A stretch of DNA of 64,000 bases from Candidatus Enterococcus leclercqii (GTDB taxonomy: Bacteria > Bacillota > Bacilli > Lactobacillales > Enterococcaceae), in contig NZ_MAEH01000020.1 of the NCBI RefSeq assembly GCF_009933135.1, forward strand, positions 1 through 64,000, read 5' to 3'. The notes beneath the pieces are model-generated. The model was not told the DNA's origin, did no database searches, and saw nothing but the letters and a program-made list of their open reading frames with translations. Numbering within the stretch: the first letter of the stretch is position 1; each line of letters begins with the position of its first letter. The position numbers and the translations under genes were made by a program. Shown here piece by piece: positions 34,479-44,071 of this stretch.

Positions 34479-35225
34479 CTAGCACAAGTGATCTTCGAAA
34501 ATTGGAAAAGGCACATCCAAAAAAGCAGCCACTTCCTGGTTGAAGACAAGGGGGACGCGACGGGCTAGCAGGTGCCCTTGTCCGGAAACCTGTTTAAAAA
34601 CAGAGCGGGGAATGTTCTTTGCAATCCATTGGGAGTGGCGGACTTTGATTAGATCGTGACTGCCTACAATGACCAAAGATGGCGCTTTGATTTGTTGTAA
34701 TTCTTCTTTTGAAACGCCGATGTCTTTTAACATCAAACCAATTATTTTGAGCTTGGCTTTATAGCCGGGAACAAAATAGCTCAAAAGCCAGGTCCAACCA
34801 TACCAGATACGGGTCGCTGCGCGGGAGAGTAGTTTTTCACCACTGACATTGGTATTTCCGGCATTTAAAACCAATCTGTGCACCATTTCAGGATGCATAG
34901 TTGCAAATTTCATAGCCAAATTGGCGCCGTCAGAAAAGCCAACGATATCACAAATAGTCACCTGCTCTTGTTTTAAAACCGTAAATAAGTCATCCGCCAT
35001 CAGCCGGAAAGAGAGGGCTTTGGCATTGTTGGTAGAATGCCCGTGGCCGCGACTGTCTACGATAATCAGTCGATGATTTTTTTCAAAAAATGGGACCTGA
35101 TAAGAAAAAAAGCGGCCGTTACTGCCGTTTCCATGAAGAAATACCAGCGTTGGACCAGAGCCACAAGTTTCGTAATAGATTTTTGTACCATCTTTCATGA
35201 TGGCATAGTGCTTTTCTTGTACCAT
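34479..35225 (-). CDS. Alpha/beta-fold hydrolase
   Basis: The 248-residue protein has the hydrolase catalytic triad: Ser in VGFSDGANLA, Asp in IVGSHDLIK and His in VSGQGHLLARR, with the oxyanion segment FLHGNGSNGRFFSYQ. It may be an esterase or lactonase; the substrate is unknown. I start at ATG 35225 with ribosome site AGGTG, because the longer frame would start on top of the promoter -35 (TTGTCC). It is transcribed toward mprF with about 75 bp between and no terminator, so mprF may be partly co-transcribed. Confidence 0.85.
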   Translation of the reverse strand: MVQEKHYAIMKDGTKIYYETCGSGPTLVFLHGNGSNGRFFSYQVPFFEKNHRLIIVDSRGHGHSTNNAKALSFRLMADDLFTVLKQEQVTICDIVGFSDGANLAMKFATMHPEMVHRLVLNAGNTNVSGEKLLSRAATRIWYGWTWLLSYFVPGYKAKLKIIGLMLKDIGVSKEELQQIKAPSLVIVGSHDLIKVRHSQWIAKNIPRSVFKQVSGQGHLLARRVPLVFNQEVAAFLDVPFPIFEDHLC

Positions 35226-35246
35226 CTGTTTCACCTGCTTTTCTAT

Positions 35247-35276
35247 ATTATAGCGGCTTTGCTGTTTTTTGGACAA
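35247..35276 (-). promoter_or_regulatory. Promoter of the hydrolase gene
   Basis: On the minus strand TTGTCC (35271-35276), 18-bp spacer, TATAAT (35247-35252), 22 bp before the chosen ATG. This decides the start codon. Confidence 0.7.
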
Positions 35277-35470
35277 TGATTCAGTGACAAGACGAACGGT
35301 TTTGTAAGGTGGTTGTTTAAGTTTATGAAAAGAAAATGATCATTTCTGGTCAAAGAAAAGGTAAAATAGTAGTATGAAAAAAGACGAATTTTCATATTGT
35401 TGAAGGGGACTTTCACTGGGAATTTCCCAGAAGTTGAGTTTTTTCAATAACGAAATTATAAAGAAAACGG

Positions 35471-36103
35471 ATGGTTGAGCGTGTGATAAAACGGATTTTG
35501 AAATTTTTACTAGGCTTGCTGATTTTGCTACTAATCATCGGTGGCGTTGTTCTGGGTATTCGAAACTATCGGATTTTAAAAGATGTCCATCGTTACGATG
35601 ACGAAATAGCTGAAGCCGCAGAGAAATATGGAATTGCCAACCAAACGGACTTGATTGCAGCAATTATTTTTACCGAGACGAAGGGCAAACATTCGGATTT
35701 GATGCAGAGTTCTGAAAGCAGGTATGGTGAATCAGGGAAGATTACCGATGAAGGCGACTCAATTGATGCCGGTGTGAAATTTTTGGCTCAGGCACTGCAA
35801 GAGGCCAAAGCAGCCGGTTGTGACGAAGAAACGGCGATTCAAGCCTATAACTTTGGACTTGACTATATTAACTATGTCGCAGAAAGAGGGAAAAAGAATT
35901 CTAAAGAGATTGCTGAAAGCTATTCTCGAGATGTCTTATCTCCAAAACTGGGAAATGCAGACCAGACCAAATACCGCTACTGGGGAATTCATTCGCTTTT
36001 ATACAATGGTGGTTTTTTGTACCATAACGGCGGAAATCTGTTCTACGCAGATATCGTGAAGTGGAATGAGACGAAATACGAGCTGACTGCTTTCTTGTTT
36101 TAG
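35471..36103 (+). CDS. Membrane-anchored lysozyme-like cell-wall hydrolase
   Basis: The 210-residue protein has one N-terminal membrane helix (LKFLLGLLILLLIIGGVVLG) and a lysozyme-like (CwlT/slt-type) domain. The likely catalytic Glu is in IIFTETKGKHSDLMQSSES; AIQAYNFGLDYINYV and the C-terminal ADIVKWNETKY are family blocks. It probably cleaves peptidoglycan glycan strands near the membrane. The ribosome site before ATG 35471 is weak (GAAAACGG); a GTG four codons later is an alternative start. Confidence 0.85.
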   Translation: MVERVIKRILKFLLGLLILLLIIGGVVLGIRNYRILKDVHRYDDEIAEAAEKYGIANQTDLIAAIIFTETKGKHSDLMQSSESRYGESGKITDEGDSIDAGVKFLAQALQEAKAAGCDEETAIQAYNFGLDYINYVAERGKKNSKEIAESYSRDVLSPKLGNADQTKYRYWGIHSLLYNGGFLYHNGGNLFYADIVKWNETKYELTAFLF

Positions 36104-36169
36104 GGTTGTCGAAAGTTGAAGTTGTGATAAACTAAAGAATATTTGAAAAAAAGAGGTGGCTTGGTTTTC

Positions 36170-37018
36170 ATGGAAAAGCAAACAGAAATGACAGAAAATA
36201 AGCGAGGCGGCGACTGGATCCTACGCTTTGTAAAAGGAATGTTTATCGGCTCTGGATTTATTCTTCCTGGGGTCAGCGGCGGAGCATTGGCTGCGATTTT
36301 TGGGATCTACGAGCGGATCATTTCCTTTCTGGCTCATATTACCCGTAATTTTAAAGAAAATGTTTTGTTTTTCATTCCGGTGGGATTAGGGGGCATAACC
36401 GGCGTCTTTTTGCTTTCTTTTGTCGTTAGCTTTGCATTAGGTACTTATGAAAACATAGTTCTTTGGTTTTTTGTCGGATGTATTCTTGGAACGATTCCGG
36501 CGTTGTGGAAAGAGGCTGGAAAAAAAGGACGCAGTACCCGAGAAGTTGTGATTCTAATCGTAAGTTTTGCTGCTGGATTGTTGTTTTTGTGGAAAGGTTC
36601 AGGTTTGTTTGGTCATGTAGATCAGAATTTTTTCACTTGGATGATTGCCGGTGGCTTGATTGGTTTGGGAATTATTGTACCGGGGCTGAGTCCTTCTAAC
36701 TTCTTGGTATATATGGGGATGTATAAAGCTATGTCTGACGGAATCAAAAACCTTAATATGGGTGTGATTTTACCAATCGGAATTGGCGGAGTGATTTGTG
36801 TTTTGGGCTTGTCGAAAGTTATGGATTACATTTTCAGCAAGGCCTACCCACAACTATTTCACTTTATCATGGGCATTGTTTTAGCCTCCACGATTATGAT
36901 TGTTCCGACTGACTATAGCGGGTTCACCGCGGGAAACTATGCGGCCAGTGTTGCCTTGTGCGTGGCAGGGGCGGCTTTAGGGGCTTGGATGAGTCGCTTA
37001 GAAGAAAAGTACAAATAA
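36170..37018 (+). CDS. DUF368 membrane protein
   Basis: The 282-residue protein has about eight membrane segments and the duplicated DUF368 motifs GFILPGVSGGALAAIFGIYERI and GIIVPGLSPSNFLVYMGMY. DUF368 proteins, related to the DedA-independent PopT group, have been implicated in undecaprenyl-phosphate translocation, which would return the lipid carrier for wall synthesis. ATG 36170 is chosen with ribosome site AGAGGTGG about ten bases upstream. It follows the lysozyme-like gene by 66 bp. Confidence 0.85.
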   Translation: MEKQTEMTENKRGGDWILRFVKGMFIGSGFILPGVSGGALAAIFGIYERIISFLAHITRNFKENVLFFIPVGLGGITGVFLLSFVVSFALGTYENIVLWFFVGCILGTIPALWKEAGKKGRSTREVVILIVSFAAGLLFLWKGSGLFGHVDQNFFTWMIAGGLIGLGIIVPGLSPSNFLVYMGMYKAMSDGIKNLNMGVILPIGIGGVICVLGLSKVMDYIFSKAYPQLFHFIMGIVLASTIMIVPTDYSGFTAGNYAASVALCVAGAALGAWMSRLEEKYK

Positions 37019-37023
37019 TCAAG

Positions 37024-37077
37024 AAGATCATTCGTGAGAAAATTCAATTTTCACGGATGATCGTTTCTTTTTTGCTT
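37024..37077 (+). terminator. Intrinsic terminator after the DUF368 gene
   Basis: GATCATTCGTGAGAAAATT pairs with AATTTTCACGGATGATC with two mismatches, followed by a T-rich tract. Confidence 0.8.
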
Positions 37078-37099
37078 TGAAAGGACTTATGCAAAAGAC

Positions 37100-37127
37100 T
37101 TGAAAATGAAATTCATTGTGGTAAAAT
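37100..37127 (+). promoter_or_regulatory. Promoter upstream of dnaG-rpoD
   Basis: TTGAAA (37100-37105), 16-bp spacer, TAAAAT (37122-37127). A second possible -10, TATAAT, lies at 37136-37141. The leader to dnaG is about 225 nt. Confidence 0.55.
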
Positions 37128-37132
37128 AAACT

Positions 37133-37225
37133 ATGTATAATTGGGTCTTTCTGTTGGTCGCGCTGATGTCTATTGGTGCGATTTTTTACCGCAGAGGATT
37201 CGATGTATCAAAAGAGAACGACTGA
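37133..37225 (+). CDS. Possible 30-aa membrane peptide, perhaps leaderless
   Basis: ATG 37133 opens a 30-codon frame: a hydrophobic helix (WVFLLVALMSIGAIF) with a charged tail (YRRGFDVSKEND). This is the composition of a single-span small protein with positive-inside flank. There is no ribosome site and the ATG is about where transcription should start, so it would be leaderless if translated. It may be a chance frame in the dnaG leader. Confidence 0.3.
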   Translation: MYNWVFLLVALMSIGAIFYRRGFDVSKEND

Positions 37226-37360
37226 AACAAAGAAGTAAAACAGGTATACCCGGCGGTCTTTCGTAGCGGTGAGCGGATTTGCTTTTGATATGGTCAGCTG
37301 TCTTTTCTGTCGGATTTGAATAGCGACCCGCTTTCAACACAGGGGGAAGGAGTGAGGCAG

Positions 37361-39262
37361 ATGGCTAGGATTCCGCAGCAACTGATCGATGAGATTCGTG
37401 GAAAAGTGAATATCGTCGATGTCATCGGCCAATATGTGCAACTGAAAAAAGCCGGCAAAAACTACTCTGGACTCTGTCCTTTTCACAATGAGAAGACACC
37501 GTCATTTTCTGTAGCGGAGGATAAGCAGTTTTTTCATTGCTTTGGTTGTGGCAAGAGCGGCAATGTTTTTGGTTTTTTAGAAGAGATTGAAGGAATTAGT
37601 TTTCCAGAAGCCGTCGCTAAAGTGGCGGACATGGAGAACATTCCGTTAGCACCGGAATATCGTGAAAGTGCGCAAGGTAGTCCTGTCAATTCAAAACAAC
37701 GACAGCTCATTGGGTTGCATGAAAAAGCGCAGGAAATTTATCATCATATGCTGATGAACACCGCTGTTGGTGAACAGGCGTTGGAGTATCTGCGGGATAG
37801 AGGATTGACAGACGAGCTGATTGCTGAGTTTGGGATTGGATTTGCGCCCAATCAGCGGCAATTTTTAGAGCAAGTCTTTAAAAATGAGAAGTTTGATCGC
37901 GAGCTATATCCTGACAGTGGTCTATTCATTCTTCGTGATGACGGTAGTGTGGCTGACCGTTTTTACCAACGAATTATGTTTCCAATCCGCGACCCCCAAG
38001 GAAAGACGATTGGTTTTTCGGGGCGCTTTTTTAAAACGGAAGCTTTTCCCGGTACTGATCAACCCAAGTACTTGAATTCACCGGAAACGGAACTCTTTAA
38101 CAAACGCAACGTGCTGTTTAACTTCGACAAAGCCCGTAGTACGATTCGTAAGGAGAGTACGGTGTATCTATTTGAGGGATTTATGGATGTGATCGCTGCT
38201 TGGCGTTCGGGCATCAAAAACGGGATTGCCAGCATGGGGACTAGTTTGACGCAACAGCAAATTGCTGCGGTTGACAGAATGGCGGAAACTATTGTCATTT
38301 GTTATGATGGGGACAATGCCGGCATTGAGGCGACACAGCGGGCAATTTCACTTTTGACGGAAAACAGCCGGATGAAATTAGATATTGTTAGGATTCCTGA
38401 CGGTAGGGATCCGGATGAATATGTTCAAAAGTTTGGCGGTGAAGCCTTCGCACAATTGGCTCGTCATGGTCGCGAAACGGTCTTCAGCTTCCAGATGGAC
38501 TACTATCGACGAAAATATAACTTAGCGAATGAGAACGATCAACTGCTCTATATCGAAACCGTTTTGAAAGAATTGACCAAGGTAGATTCACTGATACAGC
38601 AAGATCACTATCTTACTCAATTAGCAACTGAGTTCCACTTGCAACGAGAAACGTTGCAGCAGCAGCTGCGCAGTTTAAAAGTGCAGCAAAAGGGTAGTTC
38701 TCAAACTTCGACTTATGGAAATGGCGCGGCTGGTTTTTCCGGCTATGAGGATTATGGTCCACCGCCACCGGATGAGGAGTTTGGCGCAGGAGCTTCTCTG
38801 GCGCCACCAAATAGTCCCAGACGTCCATTGACTCAAGGCGAGCGTGCGGAGCAACAGCTGCTTTATCGGTTGTTTGGTGAACCGCGTTTGGTTTTTCGCT
38901 TGAAGCAAGAAGACATCCATTTTCTTCATGAGGACTATCAACAGATTTATCGGTTATTTCAAGCGTTTTACGAAAGTAAAGGGGAATTTGAAATTGCCGC
39001 CTTTCTGGATTATCTTGATGATTCAGAAATCAAAAACAAAGTGATCAACATTGCCACCTTGTCGATGCCAGAGGATAGTACCGAACATGAGATTCGTGCG
39101 CTCCTACGGGTATTTCACAAGACCAGATTAGCTGATGAAATCAATGAAAAAGTTATTCGGCAGCAAGAAGCTGGTCGTGTAGGAAATACGCAACTGGAAC
39201 TCGAGTTGGCAGTTGAGATTATAAATTTAAGGAAACAACTGAAGCAAACCGACATTTTTTAA
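37361..39262 (+). CDS. dnaG: DNA primase
   Basis: The 633-residue protein has the CHC2 zinc domain (CPFHNEKTPSFSV and FFHCFGCGKSGN), a Toprim core (VYLFEGFMDVIAAW, ICYDGDNAG) and a C-terminal helicase-interaction domain after a G/P-rich linker (about residues 462-500). It makes RNA primers for replication. ATG 37361 is chosen for ribosome site GAAGGAGTGAGG. It is followed 18 bp later by rpoD, the classic macromolecular-synthesis operon arrangement. Confidence 0.97.
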   Translation: MARIPQQLIDEIRGKVNIVDVIGQYVQLKKAGKNYSGLCPFHNEKTPSFSVAEDKQFFHCFGCGKSGNVFGFLEEIEGISFPEAVAKVADMENIPLAPEYRESAQGSPVNSKQRQLIGLHEKAQEIYHHMLMNTAVGEQALEYLRDRGLTDELIAEFGIGFAPNQRQFLEQVFKNEKFDRELYPDSGLFILRDDGSVADRFYQRIMFPIRDPQGKTIGFSGRFFKTEAFPGTDQPKYLNSPETELFNKRNVLFNFDKARSTIRKESTVYLFEGFMDVIAAWRSGIKNGIASMGTSLTQQQIAAVDRMAETIVICYDGDNAGIEATQRAISLLTENSRMKLDIVRIPDGRDPDEYVQKFGGEAFAQLARHGRETVFSFQMDYYRRKYNLANENDQLLYIETVLKELTKVDSLIQQDHYLTQLATEFHLQRETLQQQLRSLKVQQKGSSQTSTYGNGAAGFSGYEDYGPPPPDEEFGAGASLAPPNSPRRPLTQGERAEQQLLYRLFGEPRLVFRLKQEDIHFLHEDYQQIYRLFQAFYESKGEFEIAAFLDYLDDSEIKNKVINIATLSMPEDSTEHEIRALLRVFHKTRLADEINEKVIRQQEAGRVGNTQLELELAVEIINLRKQLKQTDIF

Positions 39263-39280
39263 GGGGGGCCTTCTAATATT

Positions 39281-40387
39281 ATGGCAAACGAAACAAAGCA
39301 AGACTACACCAAGGCAGTAGCAGCGTTCATCAAAGCAAACAAACCCAAAGGACAAGTGGTGTATGATGAACTTTCCAACCAATTGGCCACACCTTATTCT
39401 TTAGACGCCGATGGGATGGATAAATTGATCCAGCAGGTTGAAGATGCCGGTATCAGTGTGGTGGACGAAAATGGAGAACCATCTGTTCACAGCTTGAAAA
39501 AAGATGAAAAAAAGGCGACACAAGCGAAAGATGAAGATCTTTCAGCGCCAACTGGTGTCAAAATCAATGATCCTGTTCGGATGTATTTGAAAGAAATTGG
39601 TCGGGTGCCGCTATTGACGGCTGAAGAAGAAGTCGCTTTGGCATTGAAGATTGAAGAAGGCGACCAGGAGGCAAAACAACGCCTGGCTGAAGCTAACTTA
39701 CGTTTAGTCGTTTCAATCGCGAAACGTTATGTCGGACGTGGCATGCAGTTCTTGGATTTAATTCAAGAAGGAAATATGGGGCTGATGAAGGCAGTTGAGA
39801 AATTTGATTACCGCAAAGGGTTCAAATTCTCGACTTACGCAACCTGGTGGATCCGTCAGGCAATCACCCGGGCCATCGCGGACCAAGCCCGTACGATTCG
39901 TATTCCAGTTCACATGGTGGAAACAATCAATAAGCTGATCCGGATTCAACGACAATTGTTGCAAGATCTTGGTCGGGAACCGACACCAGAAGAAATTGGT
40001 GCTGAAATGGATCTACCGACTGAAAAAGTTCGTGAAATCTTGAAAATTGCTCAGGAGCCTGTATCTTTGGAAACGCCAATCGGTGAAGAAGACGATTCCC
40101 ACTTAGGTGATTTTATCGAAGACCAAGAAGCTACCAGTCCGGCTGATCATGCTGCTTATGAGCTGTTGAAAGAGCAATTGGAAGATGTTTTGGATACATT
40201 GACTGACCGAGAAGAAAACGTCTTGCGTCTGCGCTTTGGACTTGACGACGGTCGCACACGTACATTGGAAGAAGTCGGGAAGGTGTTTGGCGTAACTCGT
40301 GAACGGATTCGTCAGATTGAAGCGAAAGCACTTCGCAAACTGCGTCATCCGTCTCGTTCGAAACAATTGAAAGACTTTTTAGAATAA
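39281..40387 (+). CDS. rpoD: Primary sigma factor RpoD (SigA)
   Basis: The 368-residue protein has region 1.1, region 1.2-2.4 ([42 protein letters not shown]), region 3 and region 4 ([29 protein letters not shown]), the group 1 sigma-70 set. It recognises the TTGACA/TATAAT promoters seen throughout the window. Ribosome site AAGGGGGG precedes ATG 39281. Confidence 0.98.
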   Translation: MANETKQDYTKAVAAFIKANKPKGQVVYDELSNQLATPYSLDADGMDKLIQQVEDAGISVVDENGEPSVHSLKKDEKKATQAKDEDLSAPTGVKINDPVRMYLKEIGRVPLLTAEEEVALALKIEEGDQEAKQRLAEANLRLVVSIAKRYVGRGMQFLDLIQEGNMGLMKAVEKFDYRKGFKFSTYATWWIRQAITRAIADQARTIRIPVHMVETINKLIRIQRQLLQDLGREPTPEEIGAEMDLPTEKVREILKIAQEPVSLETPIGEEDDSHLGDFIEDQEATSPADHAAYELLKEQLEDVLDTLTDREENVLRLRFGLDDGRTRTLEEVGKVFGVTRERIRQIEAKALRKLRHPSRSKQLKDFLE

Positions 40388-40394
40388 GCCATTT

Positions 40395-40424
40395 AAAGCC
40401 GCTTCTCACTGAGAGCGGCTTTTC
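40395..40424 (+). terminator. Terminator after rpoD
   Basis: AAAGCCGCT pairs with AGCGGCTTTT around a 10-base loop. Confidence 0.88.
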
Positions 40425-40527
40425 TTATGCTTGAGGCGCTTTTATTTGGCGCTGATAATTGTAGATAACGTGCCTAAAAGCTCGAAACAGTTACATAGCG
40501 CCACAGTAATTTAAGGAAATCGTAACC

Positions 40528-40557
40528 TTCACAATATTGGCGCGGCCGGGATAATAT
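40528..40557 (+). promoter_or_regulatory. Promoter of the MapZ-like gene
   Basis: TTCACA (40528-40533), 18-bp spacer, TAATAT (40552-40557), about 70 bp before the start codon. The spacer includes GC-rich GGCGCGGCCGGG, unusual for a strong promoter. Confidence 0.55.
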
Positions 40558-40626
40558 GATAGATTTACTGTTAGGCAATCGTATTCTAGCTCAATTAGTC
40601 TTGAGCAAAGTAAGGAGCAAGCTATT

Positions 40627-42888
40627 TTGATTGATAAGTGTCCACATTGCGGCTTTGAACCGTTGGATGGCAAATTGGTTTGTCCACGGTGCGGCCATGA
40701 AATAAAAGAAAATATCGCACAAAAACTACATGAAATTGATGAAAAAAATCGGAAAAGCAATGATTCCGTTTCTTGGTCTGATTTTGAAGATGTTTCCCTA
40801 GGGGCGTTGATGTCCCAAATGAATGAACAACAAGAACCAAATTTATCTTCACCGGAAACAAAAGACGAAGAGGAAGAGGATTCCGAAAATCCGATCTTGG
40901 CTGCGTATATCAAGCGACATCGGATGGGTGTCGAAGATGAGGGGCCAACATTGGAGGAGCTGATCGCAGCTAACCGCAAGGAACCTGCTGATGCACAACG
41001 TAACGAAGCCCTTGAACCCAAGCAGGAACATTCTGAAAAGGAATCGGCCTCGGCTGCTTCAGAAGTACCAAAAGAATCTGGTGAACTACCTGAGAATGAT
41101 CCAGAAAAGGATACAGCAATCGAGCCACAGGAGCGTAACCTGACAAAAGCTCCTGTGCAATCAGCAGATCAGCCAATTTCAGAGTCGGCAGAAGTGCACG
41201 CGGAAGTAAAAACCTCCCAAGTTTCAAGAAGTACGGAAGAAGCTGAGGCGCCTTTACTAAAGGAAACCGCTGAAGCAGCTGCTCAAAATGTGTCTGAACT
41301 GACTGAAAGTGCTGATGGAGATACTGTTTCGCCGGTTACCGATGCATCGTTCATTCCTGTGACAGAAGAGTCAGATGATTTGCCATCAAAAGAAAGGGCT
41401 GATGAGCAACTAGATGCTGAGCAGGAAGAGAATGCTACTGAAAAGACAGTGCCGGTAGAGGCTGAAGTAGTAGCGAATCTCGAAGATGAACAAGAAAACC
41501 AGCAGGAAAATGAACAAAAAGCCCAGCACAATGGTGTTTCGACTGTCGATTCTAACCCTGAAACACCCCGCAGAGACAAAGCTGCTGCAGTATCGACAGC
41601 AGCAAAAACAGTGAAAGCCTCAGGAAATGAACCCAACGCATCCGTGTCATCGAATGTTTCTGGACAAACAGCACCTGCCGTGACGAAGTCGACTCTTGAT
41701 GAGCCATCAAAAAGCGGTCGCAAGAAGTGGCCATTCTTGTTGGCGGCAGCTGTTGTTTTGGCAGCGGGGAGCGGCGGCTATGCCTACCACCAGCAACAAG
41801 AACAGCAAAAGGTGCAGGCACAAGAACAAGCGGCAGAAAGAGCCCAGGCAGAAGCCAAGTCATTGCAACAAGCCATTTCTGCTTTGTATCTTGATGAGGA
41901 TCATCAATTTCTAAAAGCGGGTATCACCCAAGAAGAGTTGGCCTCATTAAACAGCAAGCTAGTCAAAACTTCTGTTGATAAAGCCGATTTGGAAAAAGAA
42001 TTTGCTGAAATCAAGACGAAATTTCAACTGCAAGAAGACGTCAATAAGTTATTTCAAGCGCCAGTCATTGCCGGCTCTGAACTGAAAAAAGATGTTCCCA
42101 TCCAACCGGATAGTGCGCTTGATTTTGAATTGCCCACACAAGAGACACCTTTTAGTAAACTATTGAAAGATGCCGTAGCAGAATTCAAACAGCAACAAAA
42201 AGATTTAGCTGCCGCCAAGACAGCGCTTGATCCCTTGATAAAAGAAGGGAAAGTTGTCGCCAATCCAGCTGAAGCTGATTATCAAAAGGCACAAAAGTTG
42301 GTAGCGGCCTTACTAACAAGTGAGCAAAAAGAACAGCTGCAAGCGCAATTGAAGACGGTGCAAGCAAAGATCACTGCTAACAAGGCAGCTGCAGAACAAG
42401 CCGCCGAAGCTGCTGCTAATCAAGCCGCACAAACTACGGCAGATGATGCTGGCACACCTGTTGAAAATAACGCTTCAGATTCAACGGCAAGCGGCTCAAC
42501 TAGTGGAGCGGCAACTGACAACCAAGGCAGATCGTTGCCAGCAGAAGCTTCACCTAACATGGTACCAAACACGGACAATGCACCGATATTAGGATCAGTA
42601 GCATCTGACATTGCTGACAGCAGTAACCCAGCATGGACCTGGGCACCAGGCGTTAAAGAACAAGTCTTAGCTATCTGTAAAGAGCGGGGATACATCGTTG
42701 AGGGTGGCTATAAACTAGAACCAGTGCGTATTGAAAACGGAGAGGGGTATTACAATCTTTTTGCTACCAATAACCAGTCAGCGCTAACCCAAGGAATGGC
42801 TGATGATCAATTGCCTTTGTATTTAGTCACGATCAATTGTAAAACTGGCTATTTCCGTGGTAATGGTAACGATCATACCATTCGTTGA
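40627..42888 (+). CDS. mapZ: MapZ-like mid-cell division protein with an N-terminal zinc ribbon
   Basis: The 753-residue protein has a zinc ribbon (Cys5, Cys8, Cys19, Cys22), an NPILAAYIKRHRMGVEDE block that resembles the cytosolic FtsZ-interacting region of streptococcal MapZ, and a long acidic low-complexity part to about residue 360. One membrane helix follows (KKWPFLLAAAVVLAAGSGGYAY, about 365-386), then an extracellular coiled region (about 390-600) and a C-terminal domain containing KERGYIVEGGYKLEPVRIENGEGYYNLFATNNQSA, as in the MapZ C-terminal domain. MapZ marks the division site in streptococci and enterococci. Start is TTG 40627 with AAGGAG eleven bases upstream. Identification rests on layout and two recalled motifs. 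Confidence 0.72.
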   Translation: MIDKCPHCGFEPLDGKLVCPRCGHEIKENIAQKLHEIDEKNRKSNDSVSWSDFEDVSLGALMSQMNEQQEPNLSSPETKDEEEEDSENPILAAYIKRHRMGVEDEGPTLEELIAANRKEPADAQRNEALEPKQEHSEKESASAASEVPKESGELPENDPEKDTAIEPQERNLTKAPVQSADQPISESAEVHAEVKTSQVSRSTEEAEAPLLKETAEAAAQNVSELTESADGDTVSPVTDASFIPVTEESDDLPSKERADEQLDAEQEENATEKTVPVEAEVVANLEDEQENQQENEQKAQHNGVSTVDSNPETPRRDKAAAVSTAAKTVKASGNEPNASVSSNVSGQTAPAVTKSTLDEPSKSGRKKWPFLLAAAVVLAAGSGGYAYHQQQEQQKVQAQEQAAERAQAEAKSLQQAISALYLDEDHQFLKAGITQEELASLNSKLVKTSVDKADLEKEFAEIKTKFQLQEDVNKLFQAPVIAGSELKKDVPIQPDSALDFELPTQETPFSKLLKDAVAEFKQQQKDLAAAKTALDPLIKEGKVVANPAEADYQKAQKLVAALLTSEQKEQLQAQLKTVQAKITANKAAAEQAAEAAANQAAQTTADDAGTPVENNASDSTASGSTSGAATDNQGRSLPAEASPNMVPNTDNAPILGSVASDIADSSNPAWTWAPGVKEQVLAICKERGYIVEGGYKLEPVRIENGEGYYNLFATNNQSALTQGMADDQLPLYLVTINCKTGYFRGNGNDHTIR

Positions 42889-42984
42889 TACAACTGTAAT
42901 TTTCCGAAAAATTCTGAAAATCCTTGTTCGTCCTCCTTTTTTTCGATATGATGTTTTCAATCGAATAAAAAGGGGGACGTTGTC

Positions 42985-43707
42985 ATGGAAGCAGGACAAA
43001 AGGGTTATTTGACGTTCCGCGACGGAGTAAAAGCTTGTGTTCCAACAATACTTGGATACTTGGGGATTGGTTTCGCCGCTGGAGTCGTTGAAAAAGGCGT
43101 AGGGTTGACGATTTTAGAAATCGCGTTGTTGTCGTTATTGGTGTATGCCGGCAGCGGGCAGTTTATCATTTGCGGCTTATTGGCTATCGGAGCACCTGTT
43201 TCGTCTATTATTGCTACCGTATTTTTAGTTAATCTACGACATTTTCTGATGAGTCTATCGGTGACCTATCATTTTCGTGGGCGAAGTCTGCTTAGTAATA
43301 TCGGTGTTGGAACACTACTGACTGATGAATCATATGGTGTTTTGACGACGGCGTTACAGGAAGGTCGTTCCGTGACTTCCTCGTGGATGCACGGATTGAA
43401 TGTTGCTGCTTATCTTACATGGCTTGTTGCCAACCTCGCTGGTGGACTGCTGGGCCAGTTTATTCCCAGTCCGGAGCGTTTTGGGCTGGACTTTGCACTA
43501 ACGGCCATGTTTCTAGGGCTATGGCTGTTTCAAGCCGAACTGCCATTGAAAAAAAGAACCCGTCAGACAGTGCTTGTTCTGCTTACTGTTGTTGTTTCGT
43601 TGGTGATCTTAATGCGAGTTTCAACTGCTGAGATTGCTGTTATCGGAGCGACATTGTGTGGCTGTCTGGTAGGCGCTTTTAGTGAAAGAAAAGAGGTGAT
43701 CCAATGA
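42985..43707 (+). CDS. azlC: Branched-chain amino acid exporter subunit AzlC
   Basis: The 240-residue membrane protein carries the AzlC signatures VPTILGYLGIGFAAGVV, YAGSGQFIICGLLA and NLRHFLMSLSVTYHF. With AzlD it forms the two-component export system for branched-chain amino acids and related compounds. Ribosome site AAAGGGGGA precedes ATG 42985. It overlaps azlD by four bases. Confidence 0.92.
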   Translation: MEAGQKGYLTFRDGVKACVPTILGYLGIGFAAGVVEKGVGLTILEIALLSLLVYAGSGQFIICGLLAIGAPVSSIIATVFLVNLRHFLMSLSVTYHFRGRSLLSNIGVGTLLTDESYGVLTTALQEGRSVTSSWMHGLNVAAYLTWLVANLAGGLLGQFIPSPERFGLDFALTAMFLGLWLFQAELPLKKRTRQTVLVLLTVVVSLVILMRVSTAEIAVIGATLCGCLVGAFSERKEVIQ

Positions 43708-44030
43708 TCTCTGCTGAATTTTTGGTATTGGTTTTAGGGTGTGCAGTTGTGACGTGGATTCCCCGCATTTTGCCCTTTACTATTGCTGACAAATTAGTTT
43801 TTCCTGAGCCTGTGAATCGTTTTTTGAGTTTTCTGCCACTGTGTATTCTGACAGCGTTGCTAGTACAGAGTCTGTTGAATTTCCGGACTGGTCAGTGGCC
43901 GACTGTTAAGGTATCTGAATTAGTAGCGTGTTTGCCTGCTTTAGTGGTAGGCTATTATACAAAAGACCTTATGAAGATTGTCATCGTCGGCATCGCTGGT
44001 ATTGCCTTGCTACGTTTGCTTTTGGGCTAA
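43704..44030 (+). CDS. azlD: Branched-chain amino acid exporter subunit AzlD
   Basis: The 108-residue protein has four hydrophobic segments and the AzlD pattern VTWIPRILPF ... RFLSFLPLCILTALL. It starts within the ATGA overlap of azlC, so translation is coupled. Confidence 0.92.
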   Translation: MISAEFLVLVLGCAVVTWIPRILPFTIADKLVFPEPVNRFLSFLPLCILTALLVQSLLNFRTGQWPTVKVSELVACLPALVVGYYTKDLMKIVIVGIAGIALLRLLLG

Positions 44031-44071
44031 GTGTCTAATTTTAACGGGGCTATCCCCATGGAGGAACGAAT

